Source: Sphingobacterium psychroaquaticum (GTDB taxonomy: Bacteria > Bacteroidota > Bacteroidia > Sphingobacteriales > Sphingobacteriaceae). Taken from it: a stretch of DNA of 43,329 bases. Location: contig NZ_FXAU01000001.1 of assembly GCF_900177625.1 (NCBI RefSeq), positions 1,260,426 through 1,303,754 on the forward strand. Reading direction: 5' to 3'. The notes beneath the pieces are model-generated. The model did not search any database, was not told where the DNA came from, and was given only the letters and a program-made list of their open reading frames with translations. The translations under genes and the position numbers were made by a program. Of the stretch, positions 9,194 to 16,749 are shown one piece after another; within the stretch, counting starts at the first letter, position 1; each line of letters begins with the position of its first letter.

Positions 9194-10363
9194 ATGAATT
9201 TTAAAAAAGCCATAGTATTTTCTTTACTGGTTGCTGCAGGTACAACGACATTTGCGCAAACAAGTAATTTAAGAAAAGCAAAAAGCAGCTTACAAAAGTT
9301 TGAAGAATTAAAAAGTGCAGGCTCTGCTGCTCTGGGTAAATCAAATCTTACCGCGGCTAAAGAAGCAATTGATTTAGCAGTTGCCCACGAAAAGACGAAA
9401 GATGATCCTGAAGCATGGACAATCTACGCTTTGGTAAATGCGAATATCGCTTCCATGGATAATGTTCCAGAAGCGGCTACAGCAGCAGCTGAAGGTGTTG
9501 AAAAAGCAAAGGCCTTGGACACAGAAAAGAAAAACGCAGAGAATATCGCTGTCGTTGGACAGGTCTTAGGTCAATACAATTTTAATCAAGGGGTAGCTTC
9601 TTGGGAAAAACAAGATTTTAAATCCGCTTACGCGCAGTTTGATAAAGCGTTAACTTTCCTTCCTGGAGACACAACACTTACTTACTACGGAGGTTTGGCG
9701 GCAATCCAAAACCAAGATTACAAAAATGCAGTTGAAAAGTACAAGTTACTGATTCCTAAAAAGGATTTCTCCGCACATAAATCGGTGATGGTTGACCTAC
9801 CTAAGCTTTACCTTTCCATGAAAGATACGGCTAGCGCACTTGATTACGCAGCACAAGCAGCACAGGCTTACCCGAATGATAACGACGCTGCCGTTCAAAA
9901 CATTGAATTGAACCTGATCGCTGGTAAAGAATCAAAAGTAATTGCTGATATCGAAAACCAAATTGCCAAAGATGGTAACAACAAATCGTTGTACTACTAT
10001 TTAGGTATTGCACATTCTGCGGCAAACAATAACGATAAAGCAATTGCTGCTTACAAAAAAGCCGTTGAGATTGATCCAAACTATAATGATGCAAATAAAA
10101 ATGCTGCAGCTACTATAATAAATAGTGTACGCGATCAGCTAAACGCATTAAACGAGAACAAAACATTATCAAACAACGATTACAACAAAAAAGTAACGGA
10201 GTTGAAAGAGAAAATCAAAGAAGCTCTTCCTTACTTGGAAAAATCCGTTGCCCTTAATCCGAAAGATGTAGATGCCTTGAAAAGTTTAAAAGGTTACTAC
10301 GATTTCCAACAGGATGAGGCTAAATCTAACGAATTGAAAGCGAAAATAGACGCTTTGAACTAA
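9194..10363 (+). CDS. Secreted tetratricopeptide-repeat protein, paralogue of its neighbour
   Basis: A 389-residue protein with a signal peptide (NFKKAIVFSLLVAAGTTTFA, cleavage before Gln) and TPR-like helical repeats. The clearest one, near residue 270, runs YYYLGIAHSAANNNDKAIAA. The protein is rich in Ala and Lys. It shares layout and length with the gene 3 nt upstream, so the pair probably arose by duplication. A strong terminator follows 22 nt after the stop. Likely a periplasmic or outer-membrane-associated scaffold; no enzymatic motif is seen. Confidence 0.85.
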   Translation: MNFKKAIVFSLLVAAGTTTFAQTSNLRKAKSSLQKFEELKSAGSAALGKSNLTAAKEAIDLAVAHEKTKDDPEAWTIYALVNANIASMDNVPEAATAAAEGVEKAKALDTEKKNAENIAVVGQVLGQYNFNQGVASWEKQDFKSAYAQFDKALTFLPGDTTLTYYGGLAAIQNQDYKNAVEKYKLLIPKKDFSAHKSVMVDLPKLYLSMKDTASALDYAAQAAQAYPNDNDAAVQNIELNLIAGKESKVIADIENQIAKDGNNKSLYYYLGIAHSAANNNDKAIAAYKKAVEIDPNYNDANKNAAATIINSVRDQLNALNENKTLSNNDYNKKVTELKEKIKEALPYLEKSVALNPKDVDALKSLKGYYDFQQDEAKSNELKAKIDALN

Positions 10364-10385
10364 CGTTAGCCAACGACATAAATAG

Positions 10386-10423
10386 AAAAAGGGTGCGCCA
10401 ATTCAATGGATCGCACCCTTTTT
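10386..10423. terminator. Bidirectional terminator after the gyrA operon
   Basis: AAAAAGGGTGCG (10386-10397) pairs with CGCACCCTTTTT (10412-10423). T-rich flanks exist in both directions, so it can also serve the minus-strand gene ending at 10470. Confidence 0.9.
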
Positions 10424-10469
10424 CATTATGCATGTTATTTCGCCGGACGACAAGATGCCACGCGACAAC

Positions 10470-10985
10470 TTATTCGTATTGCGAATTGGATATATACGCC
10501 GTTTCGATAACCCCTTCATCAAAAAAATCATCAATCGACCGATCCACTTTTTGCCAGGTCATGTAGGAGTTCACCTGCTGTCCATTAGAAAGTGTGGGTT
10601 CTACAGATTTCATGTATAAGATATCGCCTTCAAAATCGATCTTTCGCGATAACACTTTGTTGTTCCAATTCGGATAAAGCGCACTCTTTACTAAATAATG
10701 AACAACGGCTGTACTATTGTCAACTTTATATTTACCCGTAAAGGCTAAATAACCCTTTATCGAGGATTCCATTTCTTCAACACTAGGTAGAAGCTTGTCG
10801 TTACTCTCAAACAAGAGTCTTCCCTCCTTTGCAATCTGTACGGACATGAAACTATCGGGCGCATAAATCAAAAGTCCATTTGGGTTTTTACCTAGCGGAA
10901 ACAAAGAATCGGTACCATTTATCGGCACCTCTATATAAGAAAGGAGCTTCCATGTTCCAACTAATTCATTTTTTAATGTAGTCAT
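10470..10985 (-). CDS. Lipocalin-like domain protein
   Basis: A 171-residue protein that starts TTLKNELVGTWKLLSY, followed by a NPNGLLIYAPDSFMSV segment. This matches the lipocalin-like family (Pfam lipocalin_5 type) of small beta-barrel proteins, often annotated only as hypothetical. No signal peptide is evident, so it is probably cytoplasmic. The ATG at 10985 is chosen over the upstream in-frame ATG at 11081, because the extra 32 residues do not resemble the domain or a signal. It converges with the gyrA operon and shares its terminator. The ligand is unknown. Confidence 0.7.
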   Translation of the reverse strand: MTTLKNELVGTWKLLSYIEVPINGTDSLFPLGKNPNGLLIYAPDSFMSVQIAKEGRLLFESNDKLLPSVEEMESSIKGYLAFTGKYKVDNSTAVVHYLVKSALYPNWNNKVLSRKIDFEGDILYMKSVEPTLSNGQQVNSYMTWQKVDRSIDDFFDEGVIETAYISNSQYE

Positions 10986-11108
10986 GAAAATTGCGTTAGT
11001 TTTATATTTCAAAACGTTCAGTGTGCGCAAATAGTTTAGACATTTCGCAATCAAACAAAATTGTGACAATCTACTGATCAATTTATCGTGTCTACAGACA
11101 TTTTTCTA

Positions 11109-11116
11109 TAAGTTTG
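11109..11116 (+). promoter_or_regulatory. -7 box directly before the YchJ-like gene
   Basis: TAAGTTTG fits TAnnTTTG and ends only 4 nt before the GTG start codon at 11121, suggesting a leaderless or nearly leaderless mRNA. Confidence 0.5.
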
Positions 11117-11120
11117 TATC

Positions 11121-11522
11121 GTGATTTTACAAACTGCAGTTGATACTTTTCTTTGTGGTTGCAGCTCGGAAAAACCTTATTCGGATTGCTGCGCCCCAAT
11201 ACATCAAGATTTACGTGAGGCTACTACGGCCGAATCCCTTATGCGCGCCCGGTATTGCGCTTTTACTAAGGGCTTAATCGACTTTCTATATAACAGCTTC
11301 CACCCTACTACGCGACGTTTTCAGCAAAAAGCAGCAATAGCACAATGGGCTTCAGCGAACAAATGGATGCAGCTCGAAGTACTACGCGCCACCGAAACTA
11401 CCGTAGAATTCAAAGCACATTACCTTAATGCGAACGGAGAAGTAGAGATACACCACGAGAAATCAACGTTTAAGCGAACACAAGGAATCTGGTATTATGT
11501 CGATGGCAGATTGCTATCGTGA
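11121..11522 (+). CDS. YchJ family SEC-C motif protein
   Basis: A 133-residue protein with an N-terminal zinc-binding-like CGCSSEKPYSDCC segment (SEC-C type) and the YchJ hallmark TAESLMRARYCAFTKG. It continues with an NTF2-like tail containing VEFKAHY and HHEKSTF. This is the UPF0225/YchJ family, which is widespread and of unknown biochemical role. The only sensible start is GTG at 11121; a TAAGTTTG box lies 4 nt before it. The stop is followed after about 40 nt by the promoter of the ribosomal operon. Probably a monocistronic cytoplasmic protein. Confidence 0.85.
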   Translation: MILQTAVDTFLCGCSSEKPYSDCCAPIHQDLREATTAESLMRARYCAFTKGLIDFLYNSFHPTTRRFQQKAAIAQWASANKWMQLEVLRATETTVEFKAHYLNANGEVEIHHEKSTFKRTQGIWYYVDGRLLS

Positions 11523-11561
11523 TTTTTTGCAGAAAAACATCTTTTATATAAGAAATATTCT

Positions 11562-11569
11562 TACCTTTG
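11562..11569 (+). promoter_or_regulatory. rpsF operon promoter, -7 box
   Basis: TACCTTTG is a full match to TAnnTTTG. It implies transcription starting near 11574-11577, giving a leader of about 45 nt before the rpsF ATG. Confidence 0.65.
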
Positions 11570-11588
11570 CACTTCCGTGAGTGCGGAA
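11569..11588 (+). promoter_or_regulatory. Hairpin at the 5' end of the rpsF mRNA
   Basis: Two mutually exclusive stems overlap here: GCACT/AGTGC (11569-11573 with 11580-11584) and TTCCG/CGGAA (11573-11577 with 11584-11588). With the predicted start site, the second would be the first structure of the transcript. It could be an autoregulatory site, as S6:S18 bind their own leader in many bacteria, but the fit to the known motif was not established. Confidence 0.35.
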
Positions 11589-11619
11589 CAAATATTTAAT
11601 TAATATAACTATTAAAAAA

Positions 11620-11988
11620 ATGCAACAGTACGAATCTGTCATCATTCTTACCCCGTTGCTTTCTGAGGAGGCTGCGAAAGAAACAATCGCAAAATTCAAA
11701 GCTATCCTAACAGAAGGCGGAGCCGAGATTGTCGCTGAAGACAATTGGGGTTTGAAAAAATTAGCGTATCCGATCCAGAAAAAAACAACTGGATTTTATC
11801 ACTTAACTGAATTCAAGGCTCCAGGTGAATTAATCAAAAAATTAGAGGTTGAATACAAACGTGATGAGCGTGTTATGCGTTTCTTAACTATTGCGTTAGA
11901 CAAGCATGCATTAGCATTCGCTGAGAAAAAACGTAGCGGTGCTTTCAACAAAAAACCTGAAACTAAAACTGAGGAGGTAGCAAACTAA
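11620..11988 (+). CDS. rpsF: 30S ribosomal protein S6
   Basis: Binds 16S rRNA in the platform of the small subunit as a heterodimer with S18. The 122-residue sequence opens [16 protein letters not shown] and carries [15 protein letters not shown] and the beta-strand [10 protein letters not shown], all typical of S6. The ATG at 11620 is chosen over a GTG at 11581, because it matches the family N-terminus and the GTG would lie in the leader. The last 20 residues are a charged tail. The stop TAA overlaps the rpsR ATG by one base, so translation of the two partners is coupled. First gene of rpsF-rpsR-rplI. Confidence 0.97.
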   Translation: MQQYESVIILTPLLSEEAAKETIAKFKAILTEGGAEIVAEDNWGLKKLAYPIQKKTTGFYHLTEFKAPGELIKKLEVEYKRDERVMRFLTIALDKHALAFAEKKRSGAFNKKPETKTEEVAN

Positions 11989-12251
11989 TGGCAAACGAGA
12001 ATATTCAATACGTAACTGCCCCTAAAGTAGAGGACAATCGTAAAAAATATTGCCGTTTCAAAAAGAACGGTATTAAGTATATCGATTACAAAGACGCGAA
12101 CTTCTTAATGAAATTTGTAAACGATCAAGGTAAAATTTTACCTCGTCGTCTTACAGGAACATCTTTGAAATTCCAACGTAAAGTAGCTCAAGCTGTTAAA
12201 CGTGCGCGTATTATCGGTTTATTACCTTATGTAGCTGATTCATTAAAATAG
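11988..12251 (+). CDS. rpsR: 30S ribosomal protein S18
   Basis: Partner of S6 on the small-subunit platform. The 87-residue protein has the family core: a [18 protein letters not shown] segment, then [18 protein letters not shown], then an arginine-rich ARIIGLLPY helix. Only one cysteine remains in the CRF motif, so the old zinc site is absent. The start overlaps the rpsF stop by one base; rplI starts 10 nt after the stop. Confidence 0.97.
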   Translation: MANENIQYVTAPKVEDNRKKYCRFKKNGIKYIDYKDANFLMKFVNDQGKILPRRLTGTSLKFQRKVAQAVKRARIIGLLPYVADSLK

Positions 12252-12261
12252 GAAGAACGAC

Positions 12262-12705
12262 ATGGAAATTATTTTAAAACAAGATATTAAGCACCTTGGC
12301 GAGAAAGACGATATCGTAGTTGTTAAGCCAGGTTACGGTCGTAACTACTTAATTCCTCAAGGATTTGCTACTTTAGCAACAGTGTCTGCTAAAAAAGTAT
12401 TGGCTGAGAACATTAAACAAGCTCAGTTCAAACAAGAGAAAATCAAGAAAGATGCAGCTGAATTAGCTACTAAATTAGAAAGCGTAAAACTTTCTATCGG
12501 TGCTAAAGCTGGTGAAACAGGAAAAATCTTCGGTAAAGTAAACAGCATTCAAGTTGCTGATGCTTTGAAAGCGCAAGGTTTTGATGTTGACCGTCGTCGC
12601 ATCACTTTCGAAGTTGAGCCTAAAACTTTAGGTGAATACATCGCTAACTTGAACTTACACAAAGAAGTGAAAGTACAAGTTCCTTTTGAAGTAGTTGCTG
12701 AATAA
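12262..12705 (+). CDS. rplI: 50S ribosomal protein L9
   Basis: The elongated two-domain L9 protein of the large subunit, bound to 23S rRNA near L1 and linked to frame maintenance. The N-terminal rRNA-binding domain shows the signature GEKDDIVVVKPGYGRNYLIP (residues 13-32). A long lysine-rich helix follows, then the C-terminal domain with GKIFGKV and FEVEPKTLGEY. The length of 147 residues is standard. Last gene of the operon, with a strong terminator starting 22 nt after the stop. Confidence 0.97.
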   Translation: MEIILKQDIKHLGEKDDIVVVKPGYGRNYLIPQGFATLATVSAKKVLAENIKQAQFKQEKIKKDAAELATKLESVKLSIGAKAGETGKIFGKVNSIQVADALKAQGFDVDRRRITFEVEPKTLGEYIANLNLHKEVKVQVPFEVVAE

Positions 12706-12726
12706 GCAATCCACATAAAAAGTAAG

Positions 12727-12759
12727 AAGCCGTCATACATTTGTATGACGGCTTTTTTT
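12727..12759 (+). terminator. Terminator of rpsF-rpsR-rplI
   Basis: AAGCCGTCATACA (12727-12739) and TGTATGACGGCTT (12742-12754) form a perfect 13-bp stem with a tight loop, followed by a T7 tract to 12759. Confidence 0.95.
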
Positions 12760-12811
12760 ATAAAACAAATTTCGCTATTTTGCGTCTATATCCTAAACAC
12801 ATAAGAAAACT

Positions 12812-14062
12812 ATGAGAATCCAAATTCCTGCATTTTTACTCGCATCGGCTACCTTAGTGTTGGCTGCATCCTGTAGTAACAGTGCTTCGACCAGTCAGCC
12901 ACCAGTGGATGGTGCACCCACCGATAGCATCTACCCGCCTGTCGAGTCCGGAAAAGCAAATACGGATTATAAACCTGCTTTTGCCGGCCAAACGCGCGTT
13001 GCTGGGGTGAAAACGACAACGCCGTACGAGCATACGGTAGTTACCAAAGCATTAAAATCACCATGGGGTATTGCCGTACTTCCTGATGGACGTTTATTGA
13101 TTACAGAAAAAGCAGGTGTACTTCGTATTGTAAATGCTGATGGTACCGTAAGCGAAGCCATTACAGGTCTTCCTAAGGTCGATGAGCAAGGGCAAGGTGG
13201 ATTGCTTGGTATCACGCTAGATCCTGATTTTGCTACGAACAGAATGGTATATTGGGTATTTGCTGAACCAGTAAGTGGAGGAAACCATACGGCCGTGGCT
13301 AAGGGCAAATTGGCCGCGGATGATAAAACAATTGAAAATGCGACAACGATATACAGAGCGTTACCAACTTTCAATGGTAAGCTTCATTATGGTGGACGGA
13401 TTATTTTCGATAAGTCCGGCAATCTTCTCGTAACAACAGGTGAACGCTCTGAGCTGGAGACACGACCACAAGCGCAAGATCTAAAATCGGCTTTGGGTAA
13501 GGTTATTCGTATCACGAAAGACGGACAACCGGCTGCCGGAAATCCCTTCTTAAACGATAGTAAGGCGTTGCCAGAGATTTATAGCTATGGCCACCGTAAT
13601 GTGCAAGGAATTGCGATACACCCAGAAACAGGTGATCTTTGGGAAACTGAATTCGGCCCACGTGGCGGTGATGAACTAAATCTTGTGGAGGCGGGTAAAA
13701 ACTATGGTTGGCCGACGATCACCTATGGATTGGAATATAGTGGAAAACCTATCGGTGATCCAATTATACAACAGAAAGAAGGATTGGAGCAACCTGTTTA
13801 TTATTGGGATCCTGTATTATCCCCGAGCGGATTAATGTTCTATACGGGAGATGCAATTCCTGAATGGAAAAACAGTCTATTTATTGGCGGATTAAGTAGT
13901 ACCCATATCGCACGATTAGTCATTAAAGATAAAAAGGTGGTTGGCGAGGAACGCTTATTAGCGAAAGAAGGACAGCGTTTCCGGGATGTAGTCCAAGGCA
14001 AGAATGGTGAGATCTTTGCGATTACTGATGCTGGTTTATTGTATAAAATAAGTAAAAAGTAA
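12812..14062 (+). CDS. PQQ-dependent aldose sugar dehydrogenase-like lipoprotein
   Basis: A 416-residue member of the soluble glucose/sorbosone dehydrogenase family (YliI-like six-bladed propeller). It would oxidise aldose sugars with pyrroloquinoline quinone. The N-terminus is a lipoprotein signal with lipobox LAASC (C21), so the protein is probably anchored in an envelope membrane. Family motifs include KSPWGIAVLPDGRLLITEK, EQGQGGLLGITLDPDF, KLHYGGRIIF with the presumed active-site His, and YGHRNVQGIAIHPETG followed by EFGPRGGDELN and YGWP. The gene stands alone between two terminators. No PQQ synthesis genes are in the window, so use of PQQ is a family inference. Confidence 0.88.
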   Translation: MRIQIPAFLLASATLVLAASCSNSASTSQPPVDGAPTDSIYPPVESGKANTDYKPAFAGQTRVAGVKTTTPYEHTVVTKALKSPWGIAVLPDGRLLITEKAGVLRIVNADGTVSEAITGLPKVDEQGQGGLLGITLDPDFATNRMVYWVFAEPVSGGNHTAVAKGKLAADDKTIENATTIYRALPTFNGKLHYGGRIIFDKSGNLLVTTGERSELETRPQAQDLKSALGKVIRITKDGQPAAGNPFLNDSKALPEIYSYGHRNVQGIAIHPETGDLWETEFGPRGGDELNLVEAGKNYGWPTITYGLEYSGKPIGDPIIQQKEGLEQPVYYWDPVLSPSGLMFYTGDAIPEWKNSLFIGGLSSTHIARLVIKDKKVVGEERLLAKEGQRFRDVVQGKNGEIFAITDAGLLYKISKK

Positions 14063-14077
14063 ATTTTTAATAATATA

Positions 14078-14112
14078 AATCCCCCAGAGATACTCAATTC
14101 TGGGGGATTTGT
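14078..14112 (+). terminator. Terminator of the sugar dehydrogenase gene
   Basis: AATCCCCCAGA (14078-14088) pairs perfectly with TCTGGGGGATT (14099-14109), followed by a short T-rich stretch. Confidence 0.85.
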
Positions 14113-14151
14113 ATTTCTTAGCCTTAGTTTTTTAATTACCTTTACGTTACT

Positions 14152-14856
14152 ATGAGATATCTATTCCTGTTCTTGACCCTGCTTTCTTCAGGGATTTTGG
14201 CTGCGCAAACAAAATTGTCGCCAACAGATTTCCAACAGCGATTAAAAAAGAATAGCAAGTCACAGCTTGTGGATGTCCGCACGCCTGAGGAATATGCTAA
14301 GGGAACGTTGGAACACGCTAAAAATATCAATTGGAACGATAAGTCAACTTTTCAATTGCAAGCTGCTAAACTCAACAAGAAAAAGCCGGTTTATGTATTT
14401 TGCTTTAGTGGGGGGCGTAGCACACAAGCTGCCCAAATGCTCACAAAAGAAGGCTTTACTGTTTTCGAATTGGAGGGCGGTCTCATGAAGCTGAACAGTG
14501 AAACTAAAGCTTCTGCGACAACAGCAAAAAGCAATGTAAAGGATCTAAAGGGCTTAACCTTAGCTGACTTTCAAGCAATACAGCAATCACATCCACTAGT
14601 TTTTATAGACTTTACTGCAAAATGGTGTGGACCGTGCCAAAAAATAAAACCGTATATCGAAAAAATTGCTGCAGATAAAAGCTATAAAACAAAGGTTGTT
14701 TACATCGATGCAGATGCTAACCCAGACTTGTTAAAGGAATTAAAAATAAGCGCAATACCGCGATTACAGCTCTATAAAAATGGGAAGCAAGTGTGGGATC
14801 ATACTGGCGGGCTAAGTGAAGCGGAATTAGTACAGGCAATAAAAAAACAACTATAA
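14152..14856 (+). CDS. Secreted rhodanese-thioredoxin fusion protein
   Basis: A 234-residue two-domain protein. Residues 1-19 form a signal peptide ending in LAAQ. Residues about 22-110 are a rhodanese domain with LVDVRTPEEYAKG and an active-site loop CFSGGRS, so the sulfur-carrying cysteine is present. Residues about 130-234 are a thioredoxin domain with FTAKWCGPCQKI and the cis-proline AIPRL. The export signal places both in the periplasm. A likely role is thiol or persulfide exchange, with the thioredoxin domain reducing or resolving the rhodanese persulfide, but this is inference. A weak TACCTTTA box lies 7 nt before the start. The stop is directly followed by the next ATG. Confidence 0.85.
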   Translation: MRYLFLFLTLLSSGILAAQTKLSPTDFQQRLKKNSKSQLVDVRTPEEYAKGTLEHAKNINWNDKSTFQLQAAKLNKKKPVYVFCFSGGRSTQAAQMLTKEGFTVFELEGGLMKLNSETKASATTAKSNVKDLKGLTLADFQAIQQSHPLVFIDFTAKWCGPCQKIKPYIEKIAADKSYKTKVVYIDADANPDLLKELKISAIPRLQLYKNGKQVWDHTGGLSEAELVQAIKKQL

Positions 14857-15231
14857 ATGAACACAACGGTTCTTGTAACGGCTGCTTTACTAGCGACAAT
14901 AGCTATTATATTGGGTGCCTTTGGTGCACATGCCTTTAAGAAATTTCTTCCGGAAGATAAGCTCTCCTCTTTTGAGGTTGGTGTTCGCTATCAAATGTAC
15001 GCTGCCTTAGCGTTACTTATTATCGGATATCAAGCGGACTTCTCATTTTATAGCGCCAGACTCGCATTTTACGGGATCGCTTTCGGCGTATTTTTGTTTT
15101 CAGGAAGTATCTATCTGTTAGCTTTCGCAAACCATTGGAAAGTAAATCTGCGTTTTTTAGGTCCGATTACACCACTAGGTGGCTTGTTGATGATAATAGG
15201 TTGGATATCCCTTATTGTAAGTTTTTTATAA
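14857..15231 (+). CDS. DUF423 family small membrane protein
   Basis: A 124-residue integral membrane protein with four hydrophobic segments (about residues 5-25, 45-65, 70-90 and 100-122). It carries the DUF423/YgdD signature GAFGAHAFKK near the N-terminus and FEVGVRYQMYAALALL. The role of the family is unknown. It begins on the base after the stop of the rhodanese-thioredoxin gene, so both are translated from one mRNA. The fluoride riboswitch begins about 16 nt after its stop. Confidence 0.88.
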   Translation: MNTTVLVTAALLATIAIILGAFGAHAFKKFLPEDKLSSFEVGVRYQMYAALALLIIGYQADFSFYSARLAFYGIAFGVFLFSGSIYLLAFANHWKVNLRFLGPITPLGGLLMIIGWISLIVSFL

Positions 15232-15246
15232 TATATTTTTAACTAT

Positions 15247-15296
15247 AGGCAATGATGTCTGCCTTGAACCGCTACTGGAGCTGATGACGTCTACTT
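15247..15296 (+). promoter_or_regulatory. Fluoride riboswitch (crcB motif)
   Basis: The RNA has the core elements of the fluoride aptamer. P1 is AGGC/GCCU (15247-15250 with 15261-15264), enclosing a loop with AUGAUGUC. A conserved-looking GAACCGCU follows, and the 3' part reads CUGAUGACGUCUAC. The pseudoknot pairs GAUGUC (15254-15259) with GACGUC (15286-15291), including one G-U. The small stem GCU/AGC lies at 15271-15281. Family layout and location 37 nt before a CLC-F gene agree. No T-run terminator is seen between aptamer and gene, so control may be at translation. Confidence 0.88.
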
Positions 15297-15331
15297 TGAA
15301 TAATGGAATTATCTCATTAACGTATTGAAGT

Positions 15332-16516
15332 ATGTCTCTATCAGCACTATCCCGTAATCTTATTTTTAGATGGCTTTTAAGTATTGTACTTATTGCCTTT
15401 CTTGTTGGCAGCACCTCTGCCCTATTTCTCTATTTGCTAAACGCGGTCACGAATTACCGTCAACAACATCTCGTTCTCATCTATCTTCTTCCCTTAGCGG
15501 GTGTATTTATAGTGTGGTTGTATCAACGCTATGGATCTGCTTCACAAGGTGGGAATAAGTTAGTACTCGCTGAGTTTAAAGCCCCCAGCGCCGTATTGCC
15601 TTTCCTTATGGCTCCACTTATATTTGTCACCACATTAATCACCCACCTATTTGGCGGATCCGCTGGACGTGAAGGAACAGCTATTCAGTATGGTGCCACT
15701 ATTGCAGATCAGTTCTCGCGCTTCTTACCGGGAAGTGCGGAAGATCGAAGAACGTTACTTTCTTGTGGTATTGCAGCTGGGTTCGCCTCGCTTTTTGGCA
15801 CACCATGGGCAGGCTTATTCTTTGCAATAGAACTTGTCGGTTGGCGCTACTTTAACTATAAGCGACTGTTGGCAACAATGGCGACCGCTTTCTTGGCTTT
15901 TTATGTGTGTAATATTTACGGAAACCAGCATACACATTACCCACAATTGACCGATTTGCCGACCATGTGGAGTTGGCTACATTTCGGAAGTCTTTTGCTT
16001 GCCGCAGCTTTCTTCGGTTGTACGGCATATATATTTATACAGTTTAACAGTTATCTTCACCAGGCTTTTTCTTTCATAAAGCAACCGCTCTTCCGTCCAA
16101 TCCTGGGCGGCTCTATCGTTGTTGCCTGGGTTCTATTATCGCATACAACACGACATATTGGTCTTGGTATTCCAACCCTAGTCTCGGCCTTCGACAGTGA
16201 ACTGCCGGCCTATGATTTTGCGGTTAAATTAATCCTTACCACCATCACGCTTAGTTGTGGCTTTAAAGGTGGTGAAGTAACACCTTTATTCTTTATTGGT
16301 GCGACATTAGGAAATGCTCTTGCTTTATTTATACCGCTTCCAATGGCACTCCTCGTTGCGATGGGTTTTGTCGCGGTGTTTGCAGGTAGTACCAAAACAC
16401 CCTTAGCTTGTGCAATCATGGGCGCCGAACTATTCGGTGTAGACGTACTTCCGTGGGTTTTGGTTGCTTGTGTTGTGGCCTATGTGCTCTCTGGCAAGAA
16501 AAGTATTTATTCGTAG
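15332..16516 (+). CDS. CLC-F type fluoride/proton antiporter
   Basis: A 394-residue polytopic membrane protein of the CLC superfamily. It is the fluoride-exporting subtype rather than a chloride channel. The gate reads GREGT, with the gating glutamate at E114, where chloride CLCs have GREGP. The GGxFxP helix reads GGEVTPLFFIGATLG, with E315 and T317 matching the Glu/Thr pair known in CLC-F. The selectivity stretch reads GGNKLVL instead of GSGIP. The fluoride riboswitch directly upstream supports the same role: expelling toxic fluoride from the cytoplasm. It ends the cluster, and a repeat-filled gap follows. Confidence 0.9.
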   Translation: MSLSALSRNLIFRWLLSIVLIAFLVGSTSALFLYLLNAVTNYRQQHLVLIYLLPLAGVFIVWLYQRYGSASQGGNKLVLAEFKAPSAVLPFLMAPLIFVTTLITHLFGGSAGREGTAIQYGATIADQFSRFLPGSAEDRRTLLSCGIAAGFASLFGTPWAGLFFAIELVGWRYFNYKRLLATMATAFLAFYVCNIYGNQHTHYPQLTDLPTMWSWLHFGSLLLAAAFFGCTAYIFIQFNSYLHQAFSFIKQPLFRPILGGSIVVAWVLLSHTTRHIGLGIPTLVSAFDSELPAYDFAVKLILTTITLSCGFKGGEVTPLFFIGATLGNALALFIPLPMALLVAMGFVAVFAGSTKTPLACAIMGAELFGVDVLPWVLVACVVAYVLSGKKSIYS

Positions 16517-16523
16517 GTAGAGT

Positions 16524-16621
16524 GTAGTTGGTAGATTATTGTTTATAGATTGTAGTTGGTAGAGTGTAGTTGGTAGATTATTGTTTGTAGATTGTAGTTG
16601 GTAGATTGTAGTTGGTGGTTT
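16524..16621. repeat. 14-bp tandem repeat array, seven copies
   Basis: Seven consecutive 14-bp units, mostly GTAGTTGGTAGATT, with two interspersed variants of the type ATTGTTTRTAGATT (16538-16551 and 16580-16593). A partial unit precedes at 16513-16523. The same repeat family occurs at 1-56. It sits between the convergent ends of the CLC-F and mqnA genes. The units lack spacers, so this is a minisatellite and not a CRISPR array. Confidence 0.9.
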
Positions 16622-16626
16622 TGTAG

Positions 16627-16670
16627 AGCCACAAGATTTAGCTCCGCTGAGCCCTTCGGGGTTTGTGGCT
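16627..16670. repeat. Branched stem-loop element
   Basis: AGCCACAA (16627-16634) pairs with TTGTGGCT (16663-16670). Between them two small hairpins are possible: GCTC/GAGC (16641-16652) and CCC-TTC-GGG (16652-16660). The element lies in the intergenic repeat patch and codes for nothing visible. Confidence 0.5.
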
Positions 16671-16749
16671 AGTTGGTGGATGGTGGTTTGTGCCTAGCTC
16701 GTAGACCGGAGTTCGTTGCTTGTGGTTCGTGATTTTTAATTCGTCATAC
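16671..16749. other. GT-rich gene-free spacer
   Basis: Degenerate words such as GTTGGTGGATGGTGGTTTG resemble eroded copies of the neighbouring 14-bp repeat. No gene seen. Confidence 0.5.

Noticed and set aside
16524..16621. CRISPR array
   Set aside because: The 14-bp units abut each other without unique spacers and no cas gene is in the window.
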